This document shows positions 11,513 through 21,941 of a stretch of DNA of 64,000 nt, piece after piece. The notes below the pieces were generated by a model. It was not told the DNA's origin. It made no database searches and was given only the letters and a program-made list of their open reading frames with translations. This DNA is from Pontederia crassipes (lineage: Eukaryota > Streptophyta > Magnoliopsida > Commelinales > Pontederiaceae), in NCBI GenBank assembly GCA_030549335.1, contig CM060198.1, positions 40,898,353 through 40,962,352 of the forward strand, in the 5' to 3' direction. Numbering within the stretch: the first letter of the stretch is position 1; the number at the start of each line of letters is the position of its first letter. The translations under genes and the position numbers were made by a program.

Positions 11513-14274
11513 TTGACATATAGTTTAATGTTGTCCGTTACAGAAATGACAAAACCAAATAGTAGTTGGATTCGCCGTTGGAAGGATAAACACGGCGTTA
11601 TAATAGAAGAATATAAGGATGGTGTTGATGAATTTATTAATGTGTCATATCAAATTGAAGGTGTTGCTTCTTCATATGGCGAAATCTTATGTCCATGTCG
11701 GAAGTGCAAATGTTATCAGTGGAAAGTAAAATATGATGTGTAGAAGGATTTATATTACAACAGTTTCTTGCTGACATACACAAATTGGTTCTTTCATGGC
11801 GAAGAAAGATGGGCTAAAGAGATAACTAATATAGATACCAATGTGGGCGAGTCGAGCAATCCGTACAGGGACATGATACGAGATGTAATATTAGGAGAAA
11901 ATGTTGACGAAACATTGATTGAAGAAGATCCGAATCCTTTGGCTTCTAAATTTTATAATCTTCTCGAAGAAGCAGATGAACCTTTATGGGATAGATGTGT
12001 GAAGCAAACTACACTTTCTGTAGTGGCACAACTAATGAACTTGAAATCAGAATTTAATATGAGCGAAAGTTATTTTGACCAGATGCTTGCCATTATTAAG
12101 AGTATTCGTCTAGCTTCAGAGAAATTACCAGTGCGAAAGATTGATGAGAGATTTAGGGTTGGAATATCAGAAGATTGATGTATGTTGCAATCATTGCATG
12201 TTGTATTACAAGGAAAATAGCTCACTTATGATTTGTTCTATTTGTGACAAGCCCAGATACAAGCCGAGAAAGAATTTCCAAAGTTCGAAAAAAATGTGGC
12301 AAATGTAGTATTCAGATACTTTCCCATTGTTTCAAAATTACAACGACTATTTCTTTCTAAAAAACTGCATCATTTATGAGGTGGCATAGAGAAGGGGCAC
12401 GTTATGATCGAAATTCCATTACACATCCTTCATATGCTAAGGCATGGAAACGATTTGATGCACTTCATCTGGATTTTTTTATAGAATCATGTAATGTTAG
12501 ATTAGGACTTTGCACTGATGGCTTCAACCCATTTGGCTCATCAAGTACTGCTAATTCATATTGGCCGATTTTTGTGACACCTTATAATTTTCCTCCAAGC
12601 ATGTGTATGAGATGAGAGAACATATTGCTTACCTGTAGGATCCTAGGTCCTCGATCTCTTGGTAAAAGTTTAGATGCTTACTTAAGACCTTTGAATGATG
12701 AACTCAAGATGTTGTGGGAGGATGGCGTGGTTACCTATGACAAATCTAAAAAGCAAAATTTTATTATGAGAGACTCATTAATGTGGACCATAAGTGATTT
12801 TCCAGCATATGAAATATTGAGTGGTTGGAGCACAAAAGGTAAACTTGCTTGTCCCATATGGGGAAAGAATATAAAATCATTTTATTTCAAAAATTATAGG
12901 AAAGTTTGCTGGTTTGATTGACATAGGATGTTTTTGCCATTGGAGAATTCAATGCGTCATGATCGAAACTCATTTAAAAATAATACAATTGAGAACACGT
13001 TGCCTCTAACTCATTTAATGGGACAAGAATTGCTAGAGCAAGTAAACAAGTTTAATGAAGTCTCATTCGAATTGAAGGCCGGTAATTACAAGAAAATTGG
13101 GTTTGGAAGTGAACATAATTGGGAGAAAAGAAATATTTTTTGGGAGTTGCCTTATTGGTCTTCAAACTTGGTATGTCATAACTTGGACGACATGCATGTG
13201 GAGAAGAACGTATTTGACAACATCTACAACACTATTATGGATGTTAAAAGAAGAACAAAAGATAGCATATTGGCGCGCGAAGACATGAAAGTTATATGCA
13301 AAAGACCAAAACTAGATATCATTCATCTTCAAAATGGTAAATGCAAAAAGCGATGTGAAGTGAGAGTGAACATTCTAGTAAATGCAAAGACCAGAACTCG
13401 TTAGTTTTAGACGATGAATTACTAAAGCTACGAGACAAACATTTTGTCGATTAGTTGAGATGTAAAGTGAAAATTCTTTCCGATTGCTCATAATTATTAC
13501 TTAAGTTTGTAACTTTTAATAAAGTTTTAGTAATTTTTCTTGTAGGTTATTAATGGCTCAGTCATAGATTTAAAAATTCAAGATTTGGGTCATGGACCGA
13601 AGAAACAAGTTCTTAGCTACTACGACGTCATAGTTAATGGATATCGGTTCCATACAAAAGAATATAGCCATGAACGTTAATAGCGGCATATGTGTTCTAG
13701 GAAGCATGTACGGGGACAATGACTTTGATTACTATAGTGTAATAGAAGTCATCATAGAATTGTCTTATTTGGGAAAATCGAACAAAGTCATAGTGCTAAA
13801 ATACCGTTGGTTCGATCCAGAGAAAGGAGTTCATATTGATCAAAAGTTTAAATTGGTGGATATTAACCCTCCATCGAGACTTCATTCTTATTGGCACAAC
13901 AAGTGCAACAAGTGTACTACACTAAGTATCCATAAAAAAGAACCAATGATGAATGGTGGGCGTCATGCAAAGTGAGAAGTAGACTATTCTTAGCAGAAAC
14001 AATGGTAGATGATAATGAAACATCATCTGTATACAACAATGTGCCTATGGATGATTACTATCAAGAAGATCGAGTGAATGAGACGATTGATGTAGCCGAT
14101 GAAGTTGAGAATATTCAACTAGTTGATGACGTTGAGCCAATGGAAGAGTTCAATTTAAATGACCTCTAAGAAGTGAACTTTGACAATCTCATTGACGATG
14201 ATTCGAACCAAGATTATAGCGATGACGACGACGAAGATAATGAAAATGAATCAGAATACAAAATAAGCGAATGA
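11513..14274 (+). pseudogene. CACTA TNP2-type transposase relic (copy 1)
   Basis: Frames in order resemble a plant En/Spm TNP2. 11535-11740 reads WIRRWKDK.. with CPCRKCKC, as in the transposase-associated N-terminal domain. 11768 on reads YTNWFFHGEE. 12376-12615 has MRWHREGA and NVRLGLCTDGFNPFG, a hallmark of the Transposase_21 family. 13140-13300 has ELPYWSSNL and HVEKNVFDN. 13637-14274 matches the DUF4216-type C-terminus (YRWFDPEKGVHID) and ends in an acidic tail. Stops and frameshifts break it, for example TAG after 11743 and TGA near 12178, 12615 and 12920. Compared with the copy at 59-63 kb, about 0.9 kb encoding the DUF4218-like region is missing: the frame jumps near 13345-13412 to sequence that lies near 61880 in the other copy. 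The protein would cut and join element ends in the nucleus; this copy cannot do so. Confidence 0.85.
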
Positions 14275-14368
14275 ATCCCGTAGTTCTTCTAATGACACAA
14301 ACTTGTTACTTTTTTTTATTTATATATGGTTATCGATAATAACACAAGATTGTTACTTTTTTTCAGTC

Positions 14369-16680
14369 ATGGTTACTAGAGGTCGAGCATCTGGGTCATC
14401 TCGCTCTTCCAGACGTTCACTCCAGATAAGTGAGCCATCACGACCACTAGGTATTATACTTATTATCAGTTGCTTATAATAGTTATATTCATTTATTTTA
14501 ATAATGTCAGTTGCTCTGCCATCGACGGAGAACGTAGTCGGATCGTCTCATAGTAGGCGATCCATTGGTGGGTCATGTCCATGTATCACTCCAGGTACAT
14601 GCCACATAGTAGGCGATACAATTTTCTAATTATTTTATTTTTGTGATAGTTGCTCCACCGTTGACGGGTACATAGGCGGGACGCCTCGATCGCACGATGA
14701 TGATCGACATCTCACACTAGGTTATTTTTGGTATATTCCAAAAATTAAATACATGCAATTATTTTAAGTATTTTTTTATGATAGTTGCTACGCAACCGCC
14801 AAGATTACTGGACACTTCACCACATTCTAGCATTGGCAAGCGACATCTTACCTTAGGTGATATATTTATTATTATTGACATTATATTTCTCTATTAATTA
14901 CATTAATCATTTTTTTAATAATGTCAGTTGCTACGCCGCGACTTGTCACATTCTGACGAGCGGACTACCACGGATCATGCAGCGATAGACATCATTCGAG
15001 GTGAGAACATTACTGTATAAATATCAATGATCATTAGTTTAATTTGGTATGACACTAATGATTTATTTTGTATTAGGGCTCGTAGATGATGTTAGACCTT
15101 CTCAGCCTACCCAGTTGTACCGGATGATGATTCCTCTTCGACAATTGAAAGGGATTACACGATAATGGGGTGGTCACCGTGAATAATATTGCTCGATCAT
15201 AAGTTAAATAAGTTGTAGAAATTTTATTATAGTTTTCGTTATCATTAAAAATTAATTCTTCTTTGTAATTTAGAGGACCACTTTCATACCCGTTAGTACC
15301 GTGCGAGATGTCAGTGCTCTCGTTCTTTCCCACTTGCCAAAAGGGGTAGGATCGTAGAAAGATGTCCCAATTCAAGTGTGGGATGACATCTTTCAAGCCT
15401 TTATGGTACGATCTTCTATTTGGGTTACGTAATTTATTTTATATTATTTTTAAGTTACTAAGTTTTAATGTATTATTTAGGAGGCAAATCAGTTTCATCC
15501 GGATCTTAGTTTAGGAATGATCCGGAGAGCTTTTGAGGAGGTGGCTGCGAAATGCCTCCGAAATCGATTGTACAAGTTTCGCAAAGTCATCACGTTTGCT
15601 GGCCTCACTTTGGAGTAGAGCATACAAAGTTGCCCAAGGCTAAGTATTAGGCGCTCAATTTGGGAGTCCTTATGTAGGAAGTGATATATTTATTTTTAAA
15701 TTATTTTCATTAAATTTATAATTTTTTAAAGTCTAAGTATTTGATGTTCATAAAGGACGGATGAACGATGACAAAAGAAATCGAAAAAGGCAAGATTTAA
15801 TTGATTTTCGAAGCCCGAGGCCCACATCCACACAGGGGGGTCAATGGATTTGATGAGCATCGACAGTGCATGGTAATTTACATAGAAATTCAATTAATCA
15901 AACTTCTAACTTATACTTATTTTATAAAATTTGAAACTTTATTATAGGAGGAGAAACAAGGCGCTCCTGTGAACTTTCGCGTAGTCTACGAGGCCACACA
16001 TAAGAGTCAAAAGACCAACGACTTGGTTACGTCCACTGGCTCATAGGCTTCTGGTAAGTCTCATCACATGTTCACTTGGTTGTTGATGTTAGTGCACTAT
16101 TTTTTAAATGCACAATGTTTAAATTTTTTAGGATGAGTATAATCCAAAAATGGCTATAAAGTACGGAGATGATCCGAGTACTCAGCCACCGGGTAATGTT
16201 TCTTGGAAGGGATTCATGTTTTTAATTTATGTGTTTTTTTATACATAATTTATATATTCTTGTATAATTTATTCTTGTATAATTTTTCTATACTTTATTC
16301 TTGTATAATTTTTCTATTTCGTAGAGGACCCTGTTGTTTGGGAGGAGGTGGCCGGCATGACACGAGGAGGATACTTGCATGGCCTCGGCACAGCTGCTCA
16401 GGTACCTAGGAAGAGCGGAGCATATGCAAGCGGTCCATCTGCTCTGAGCTCATCCGTTGCACCTGATATGATGTAGCTATCGCAGCAGCTATCAGAGTAG
16501 CTATCGGAGCAGGTGTCGCAGTAGCTGTCGCAGCAGTTGGCTCCACAATTGCAAGCGATTTAGGGATTGATCCTGACACAAAATCAATCCCCATGAGGCC
16601 ATGGACCGAGCATGTTGGGATCGAACGTCCAGAACAACAACAATAACTCCCAAACCTACGATAGAAACAAACCATGGATA
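14369..16680 (+). pseudogene. CACTA second ORF (Transposase_24/TNPA-like) relic (copy 1)
   Basis: The start codon at 14369 follows a TTTCAG acceptor-like site and opens MVTRGRASGSSRSSRRS. Four short putative exons follow at 14511-14594, 14650-14720, 14785-14856 and 14928-15000. Each starts TTGCT after an AG, and each ends at AG|GT. Later frames (about 15270-16150) include FHPDLSLGMIRRAFEEVAAK, ATHKSQKTNDLVT and PKMAIKYGDDPS, the conserved core of the plant Ptta/En/Spm Transposase_24 family. The 3' end is glutamine- and asparagine-rich (about 16470-16670). Several in-frame stops occur (for example near 15618 and 16045). The family is thought to bind element ends alongside TNP2; that role here is inferred. 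Confidence 0.75.
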
Positions 16681-16864
16681 GAAACTATACGTATAGTTTG
16701 TTAGTTCAGTTTATTACTTTACATATTTTTATCTTAAATATTGTGCCTGTGATGCTTTCATATTATGCCTGTGATGAATATCATTGCATTTATATGCATT
16801 ATATAATTGTATGGTGTGGGAAGGGAAAAAATATGGTTGCATTGGGTCAAAAAAATCTGTGATT

Positions 16865-17316
16865 AGTGCCTCAATTGCGTCACACTCGCGTTGTAAACAT
16901 AGTTGGCGCTATATTTAAGATATCATCTTTAGCTTCTCATTGACGACGTTGCAGACATGATGTTTGCCTCACAGTAGTGCCGAACTCGCGTCAACTAACG
17001 CATAACATTAGCGTTCTTGAGTGTCAGAATAGCATCTCGATTATTGCGCCACTTTAGCATCTCGGTAGCGTTGTTTGACGATAGCTTCCAGCCAGACATC
17101 ATGCGTCTTTGTAACATCGAGGTAGCGTCGACTGTTGGTGCTAGTAGTGTCTCCAACTTCTTTGGCTCTATTGTGACGCCATTAACATCGATTTCTAGCG
17201 TCGCATTTTGTCGATGCTACTTGGATGCTCAAGGGACGCTATCGGTTCCAAAGACTCAATAGCAGCGCATTAGCGTCTTAGTTGTTGGATCGCTGTTATC
17301 CGATTCTCTTGTAGTG
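16865..17316. repeat. CACTA-1 right subterminal repeats and terminus
   Basis: Many short words such as TAGCGTC, GCATCTCG, GACGCTA and TAGCATC occur in both orientations, ending with the inverted CACTA terminus at 17305-17316. The 3-bp AAG after it is the probable target duplication. Confidence 0.85.
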
Positions 17317-17856
17317 AAGGTAAGACAGGTATGTTAAAATAATTATGTTTCAAGAATGACATGCTAAGAATGAATGATAAGCATAATGTATTGTCATGTA
17401 AGGTTCATGATATAGTTCATGGCATGAATGCTTATATGTTATTGTTATTATGATGATGATGCATCGCATGTAGTATCATGTGATAAGATAGCATGACATG
17501 CATGACCTTTACATATTCTAACTGGGAAACTCTGCAGTCTGGATCTGTGCAGGTAACCAAGATTAAGTGATGGATGACAGCTCAAGCTCATGACGAAGTG
17601 TTGCACATGCTTAGGGTTAAATAAGTCCTAAGGTTCTAGATGAACAATGTGGGTAATGATATAATGAAGGGTTCAGACACTTAATGTCTTATGGAATATT
17701 AATCTATTTGATTAATAGAAAGTTTTTATTTAATATAATTTTTTCTAAATTTTCAAGTCTTTCACTATCAAATGATGTATGGCGAACGAGCTAACAACGC
17801 AAATTTCCCTAAATGACCAAAACTTTTAGGGTGAATTTTCGGATCATTACAGGGAA

Positions 17857-18560
17857 GCTCAACATTTTTTCTTGTTTTTCGTATCTGAGCAATCATTTTG
17901 CTAGGTTTTGGTTAATTTGGGAGCTCGTATTCTAGGGAATTAAAGTTTAGGACTTTGAAGATTGGAAATCAATGTAATGAATTAAATTTGGAACCTGGAA
18001 CTTATATAATTAAATTTGGTTAATTTGTTGGTGAATGACCCGAGAGACTCCATGTAGTAGTTGTAGTTTGCGTTGGGGTCGTTGTATTACATAGCTTGTA
18101 GGTTTCAGGACCTATGTCCTTGTTGCTAGAGGCATCGATGGTGCAATATGAACAAAGAAGTCTGATTGATATCTTGATAATTTTGTATGGTGCTTATTGT
18201 GTTTTGAGCACATGCAAGCACGTATCATGGGAATCAGAGGTCTAATGAAAGTCACAAAAGCCAAACAATTTTACTATTCATCAGAACATATATCTTCACT
18301 AAAGAGCAAGATAAACAGGTGAAACTAAATGTTACATCTAAGACAAAAAGAACTATAAAACTACAAAAAAATTGTAAATAATAAAGCTGCAAAGACTCAT
18401 ATTGAACATGAAATTAAATTGCTCACAATAGAATATGTTGCAAGCTGACAAAGCTCACGACATCCCCCCTTGATTTTGAGCATCGTGCTAATAATATGAG
18501 ACACCCCATGTTAACATTAGACATCAATGATATGAATAACAAAAAATATATGGTAAATTA
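17857..18560. other. Unassigned DNA right of LTR A2
   Basis: Composition is mixed. I see no open frame with recognisable content and no LTR end. It should be contiguous with the DNA left of 8439 before the LTR insertion. Confidence 0.4.
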
Positions 18561-20400
18561 CCTTAAATGATGGACATGTTCTTTTGTCATGTCCACTTTT
18601 TCAACATTTTTCACAAATTCTTTTCTTAGATTCTTTTTGGGACAGAAATTTCAACACCGAATTTAATTCTCCCCACATTTTTTGGTATACACCTTAAATT
18701 CCACACGAAGTGGTCAAATTAACTAGTAGCATTTTGAGTTGCATAAATCTCTCTCGTGTTTGCTTCACTTGAATCCATAACAACATTTCATATCAATGAT
18801 ATAATTTTAGTAAAATGTTCAATAATGAAAAGAAATATTTACCATTATTGTATGCATTGCTACATAAACAATATCTCAAACTTCATTTCCTTGTGGCTTT
18901 ATGTATGCATAAATACAATAAAAAAATTTCAAGGTATATAGTACAGTTTTTGGACCTAAAAAAATGTAGATTTAAAATTATTACCCAACAAAATGTTGGT
19001 GCATAATTTTTCAGCCACCAAAATTATAGAGATTATATTTGGATCCTTTTTGGAACCATAATTCTTCTGAGTTTCGTGTGAATAATTAAATTGACAAATT
19101 AATTTGAAGTGTATTTGGATGGTGTGAAATATAATAATGAGGAACCAAGTAATTGATGTGATAGGAAAAAGTAGATTGGGCCTCTTATAAATTCATAGAA
19201 CTTGATTGACTCGCAACAAATTAACTAGTAGCATTTGAGTTGCATTAATCTCGCTTGTGTCTGTTTCACTTGCATCCATAAATACATTTGCAACGTTAAA
19301 TGCACTTATTTTTTTATAACATCGTCAATCATAGGAACACCGAATTGTAAGTATTTTGTCAAAGTCAAACCCATATCTTGTACTTTCCATAAGTTTCTTT
19401 GCCAACCTAATTTTTGAATGGAGCTTATGAAGTCATTACAAGAGGATGGTTTATCGTAAATTGCATGCGCATTTCTATTCCTCGTGTTTATTGTCCAATG
19501 GTGAAGTACGTATTCCTCGAGTATATACCTCACTCATCTTTTGTGGAGAACGCATAAAATGTGACAACATAATAATCCATCTTGTTCAAATTTTTGCAAG
19601 AATATTTCATATAAATTTGTTCAAAGTGACAAAATTTCACAACATTCTTGACTTCATCAATACTTTGCTCGGGGTAAATTGAGCAAACAAATCTTTATGC
19701 TTCTTTATGTATCTTGTGGGCATACGAAGTCATACATTTTGCATATTCTTCTTGGAACTTGAAAAATATGGCATGTGTATAATTATGACCAGCATGTACC
19801 TCTAATGGGTGTTTCGGAATGTATGCAGGCATGAAGTTCATGGTTTTAAAGTCTTCTTTTTCCTCAAGTCCACGATGAGTCTGAACAGCCATATCATATT
19901 GTTGTACATTTTGTATGGGTATTTTGAAGTTATGGTTTTCATTGACAAAACCATCAAATGATAGTTTACACTCTTTGAGTGGTACAGATACATGCGGTAA
20001 AAGTCTCTTTAAAGTAGAAAGAGATGCATTGTTCGTGCTTGTTGTACATGCCCTCTAATCAATGTCCATGAGGGATATCAAATGCTTCTTTCAAAGAAAT
20101 CCAACCCTCTTCAAGTTCATCTACATTGGATGAATTATATAACCACTTGTTGTAGTCTTCTCTAAGTGTGTCTTGTGCATATAAATCTTGTAGATGAGCC
20201 ATTGCTTTCCTAGGAATGTGCCATGTTCAAAATATATGTTTAGTTTGCGAAAAAAACCCTACATATAGCATTATCCATCGCAATGTCTTTTCGTAATAAT
20301 ATAGATCGGATGCTTTCCATACATGCACTTAGACCATCTTTCAAATAGCCATACAAAAGTCTCTTCAGTCTCGTCTACAAATAAAGCACATCCAATCCCC
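18560..20400 (-). pseudogene. FAR1/FHY3-like (MULE-derived) transposase relic
   Basis: Read on the minus strand from 20400 down: [20 protein letters not shown], then [11 protein letters not shown], then MDNAICRVFSQTKHIF before a stop, then a W-rich helical segment (DYNKWLYNSSNVDELEEGW). Next is a segment typical of FAR1-related proteins (HNYTHAIFFKFQEEY at 19695-19892). A SWIM zinc finger follows at about 19480-19590 (CSCKNFEQDGLLCCHIL, then YILEEYVLHHWT). At about 18590-18620 a zinc-knuckle-like KSGHDKRTCPSF ends the protein. Order and motifs match the MULE transposase core plus SWIM domain. Stops, a frameshift and an insertion at about 18790-19210, bordered by a 70-bp direct repeat (18717-18790 and 19213-19290), show that it is dead. 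The 5' half is cut off where gypsy sequence starts at about 20400. It could be a domesticated host FAR1 family relic or a MULE relic; I cannot tell which. Confidence 0.8.
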
Positions 20401-20402
20401 AA

Positions 20403-21905
20403 ACCTCCCTACAGAATGACACCAGTAGAGATGAAGGAACTAAAGGCACAAGTGCAGGAATTACTAAATAGGGTTTTTATTAGGCCAAGTGTGTTCCCAT
20501 GGGGTGCACCTGTCCTATTTGTGAAGAAGAAGGAAGGGTCACTGAGGCTATGTATTGACTACAGAGTGTTCAAAAAAGTGACCATCAAGAATAAGTACCC
20601 ACTGTCAAGGATAGATGATCTTTCTGATTAGTTGTCTTATGTATTAGTCTTCTCAAAGATTGACTTGAGAAGCAGATACCATCAGCTCAGAGTGGCTGAT
20701 GAGGAAATAGCTAAAACAACCTTCAGATCAAGGTATGACCATTATGAATTTTTGGTTATGCTTTTTGGATTGACAAATGCTCCTGTAGCATTTATGGATT
20801 TGATGAACCGAATATTCAAGCCTCACTTGGATAGGTTTGTGATAGTGTTCATGGATGACATCCTGATGTATTCATCAAGTCCTGAGGAACACTAGAAGCA
20901 CTTAAGGATTGTTCTGGAGATTGTGCGACAACATCAATTGTATGCAAAATTCTCCAAGTGAGTTTTGATTGGAACAAGTGATGTTTGTGGGTCATATAGT
21001 TTCAAAGGAAGGCATTTCTGTGGACCCAGCAAAGGTTGAAGCGGTCATGAATTAGGAAAGACCAAAGACAGTGAGTGAAATAAGGAGTTTTCTAGGATTG
21101 ATCGGCTACTACAAAAAGTTCATCCAAGATTGCACAGGTACATAAGGAGGACCCATAATATAACGACATGAAAGCCTTGTGTGAGAAGGGACACTCAGAC
21201 TATAGGACTAATGAAGATGGAACTAATAGCTTCCAAGGCAGACTGTGGGTACGACAAAGAACTGAAGGAAGAAATTTTGATAGAGTGCCACAAGTCAGAA
21301 TTTGCTATTCACCCAGGAACTACCAAGATGTTCCAGGATCTTCAGAGAACATTTTGGTGGAAGGACATGAGAAGGGAGGTGGCTGAATTCGTGTCTAAGT
21401 GTTTAGACTGTCAACAGGTGATGATTGAACACCAAAAGCCACCAGGACTACTAAATCCACTACCTCTGAAGTGGGAGGAGATCACAATGGACTTCATTGT
21501 AGGTCTCCCAAGGACATAGAAAGGACATGATGCAATAAGGGTCATTGTGGATAGATTGACTACGTCTGCTCACTTTTTACCACATAATGTTAGGCAATCA
21601 ACCGCAAGTATGGTACAACTGTACGTAGATGAGATTATTCGAGTATATGGAATTTCTATTTTCGTTGTATCGGATAGAGACCCAAGGTTCACAGCAAGAT
21701 TCTGGAGAGGATTGCAGCATGCTTTTGGCACAAGACTTCACTACAATACTACCTTTCATCCTCAGAGTGATGGGCAAAGTGAAAGGGCAATCCAGACCCT
21801 AGAGGACATGTTGAGAGCATGTGCTATAGACTGACAAGGCAATTGGGATGATCATCTTGCCTTAGCTGAGTTTGCCTACAATAAAAACTATCATTCCTTC
21901 ATGTG
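20403..21905 (+). pseudogene. Ty3/gypsy pol fragment (RT and integrase)
   Basis: The reverse transcriptase part opens with [20 protein letters not shown], continues with [18 protein letters not shown] and [11 protein letters not shown], and has the catalytic FMDDIL at about 20850. An in-frame TAG lies at 20629 and another after SSSPEEH at 20893. The RNase H region is almost wholly missing (about 21000-21170 is scrambled). The integrase follows: HPGTTKMFQDLQ with CLDCQQ (the HHCC zinc-binding part, 21300-21420), then MDFIVGLPRT, VSDRDPRF and SERAIQTLEDM (D, D and E catalytic positions, 21490-21820). The fragment stops near 21905 with no LTR. The motifs fit a chromovirus. It directly abuts the FAR1-like relic. 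Confidence 0.9.
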
Positions 21906-21941
21906 TGGAAGACTTTGTAGGTGATATTTGGGATCGAGTAG

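Larger units (their letters stand above)
9790..17316 (+). mobile_element. CACTA-1 (En/Spm), decayed
   Basis: The right end is clear: TCTCTTGTAGTG at 17305-17316 is the inverse of a CACTACAAGAGA terminus, followed by AAG, the likely 3-bp target duplication. In order, the element has a subterminal repeat region (from about 10205), a GC-rich leader, a TNP2-type transposase relic, a second ORF of the En/Spm-associated Transposase_24 type, and a right subterminal repeat region. The left terminus is not recognisable. The 9790-10200 stretch is TATA/CATA-rich, and the boundary there is a guess based on where similarity to LTR A3 stops. Confidence 0.8.
8444..17851 (+). mobile_element. Solo LTR A2 (Ty3/gypsy), split by a CACTA element
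   Basis: The LTR starts TGTAATATCCCAAAATTTTG and ends TTTTCGGATCATTACA. The exact 5-bp duplication GGGAA flanks it at 8439-8443 and 17852-17856, which defines both ends despite the 7.5-kb insertion. About 1.35 kb lies left of the CACTA element and 0.54 kb right of it. The left part has a TATA box, a pyrimidine-rich leader and a CACGGCCGTG-type palindrome array. The right part has the conserved segment near 17520-17550. No internal region is left, so this is a solo LTR from recombination that was later hit by CACTA (or the reverse order of events). Confidence 0.85.
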
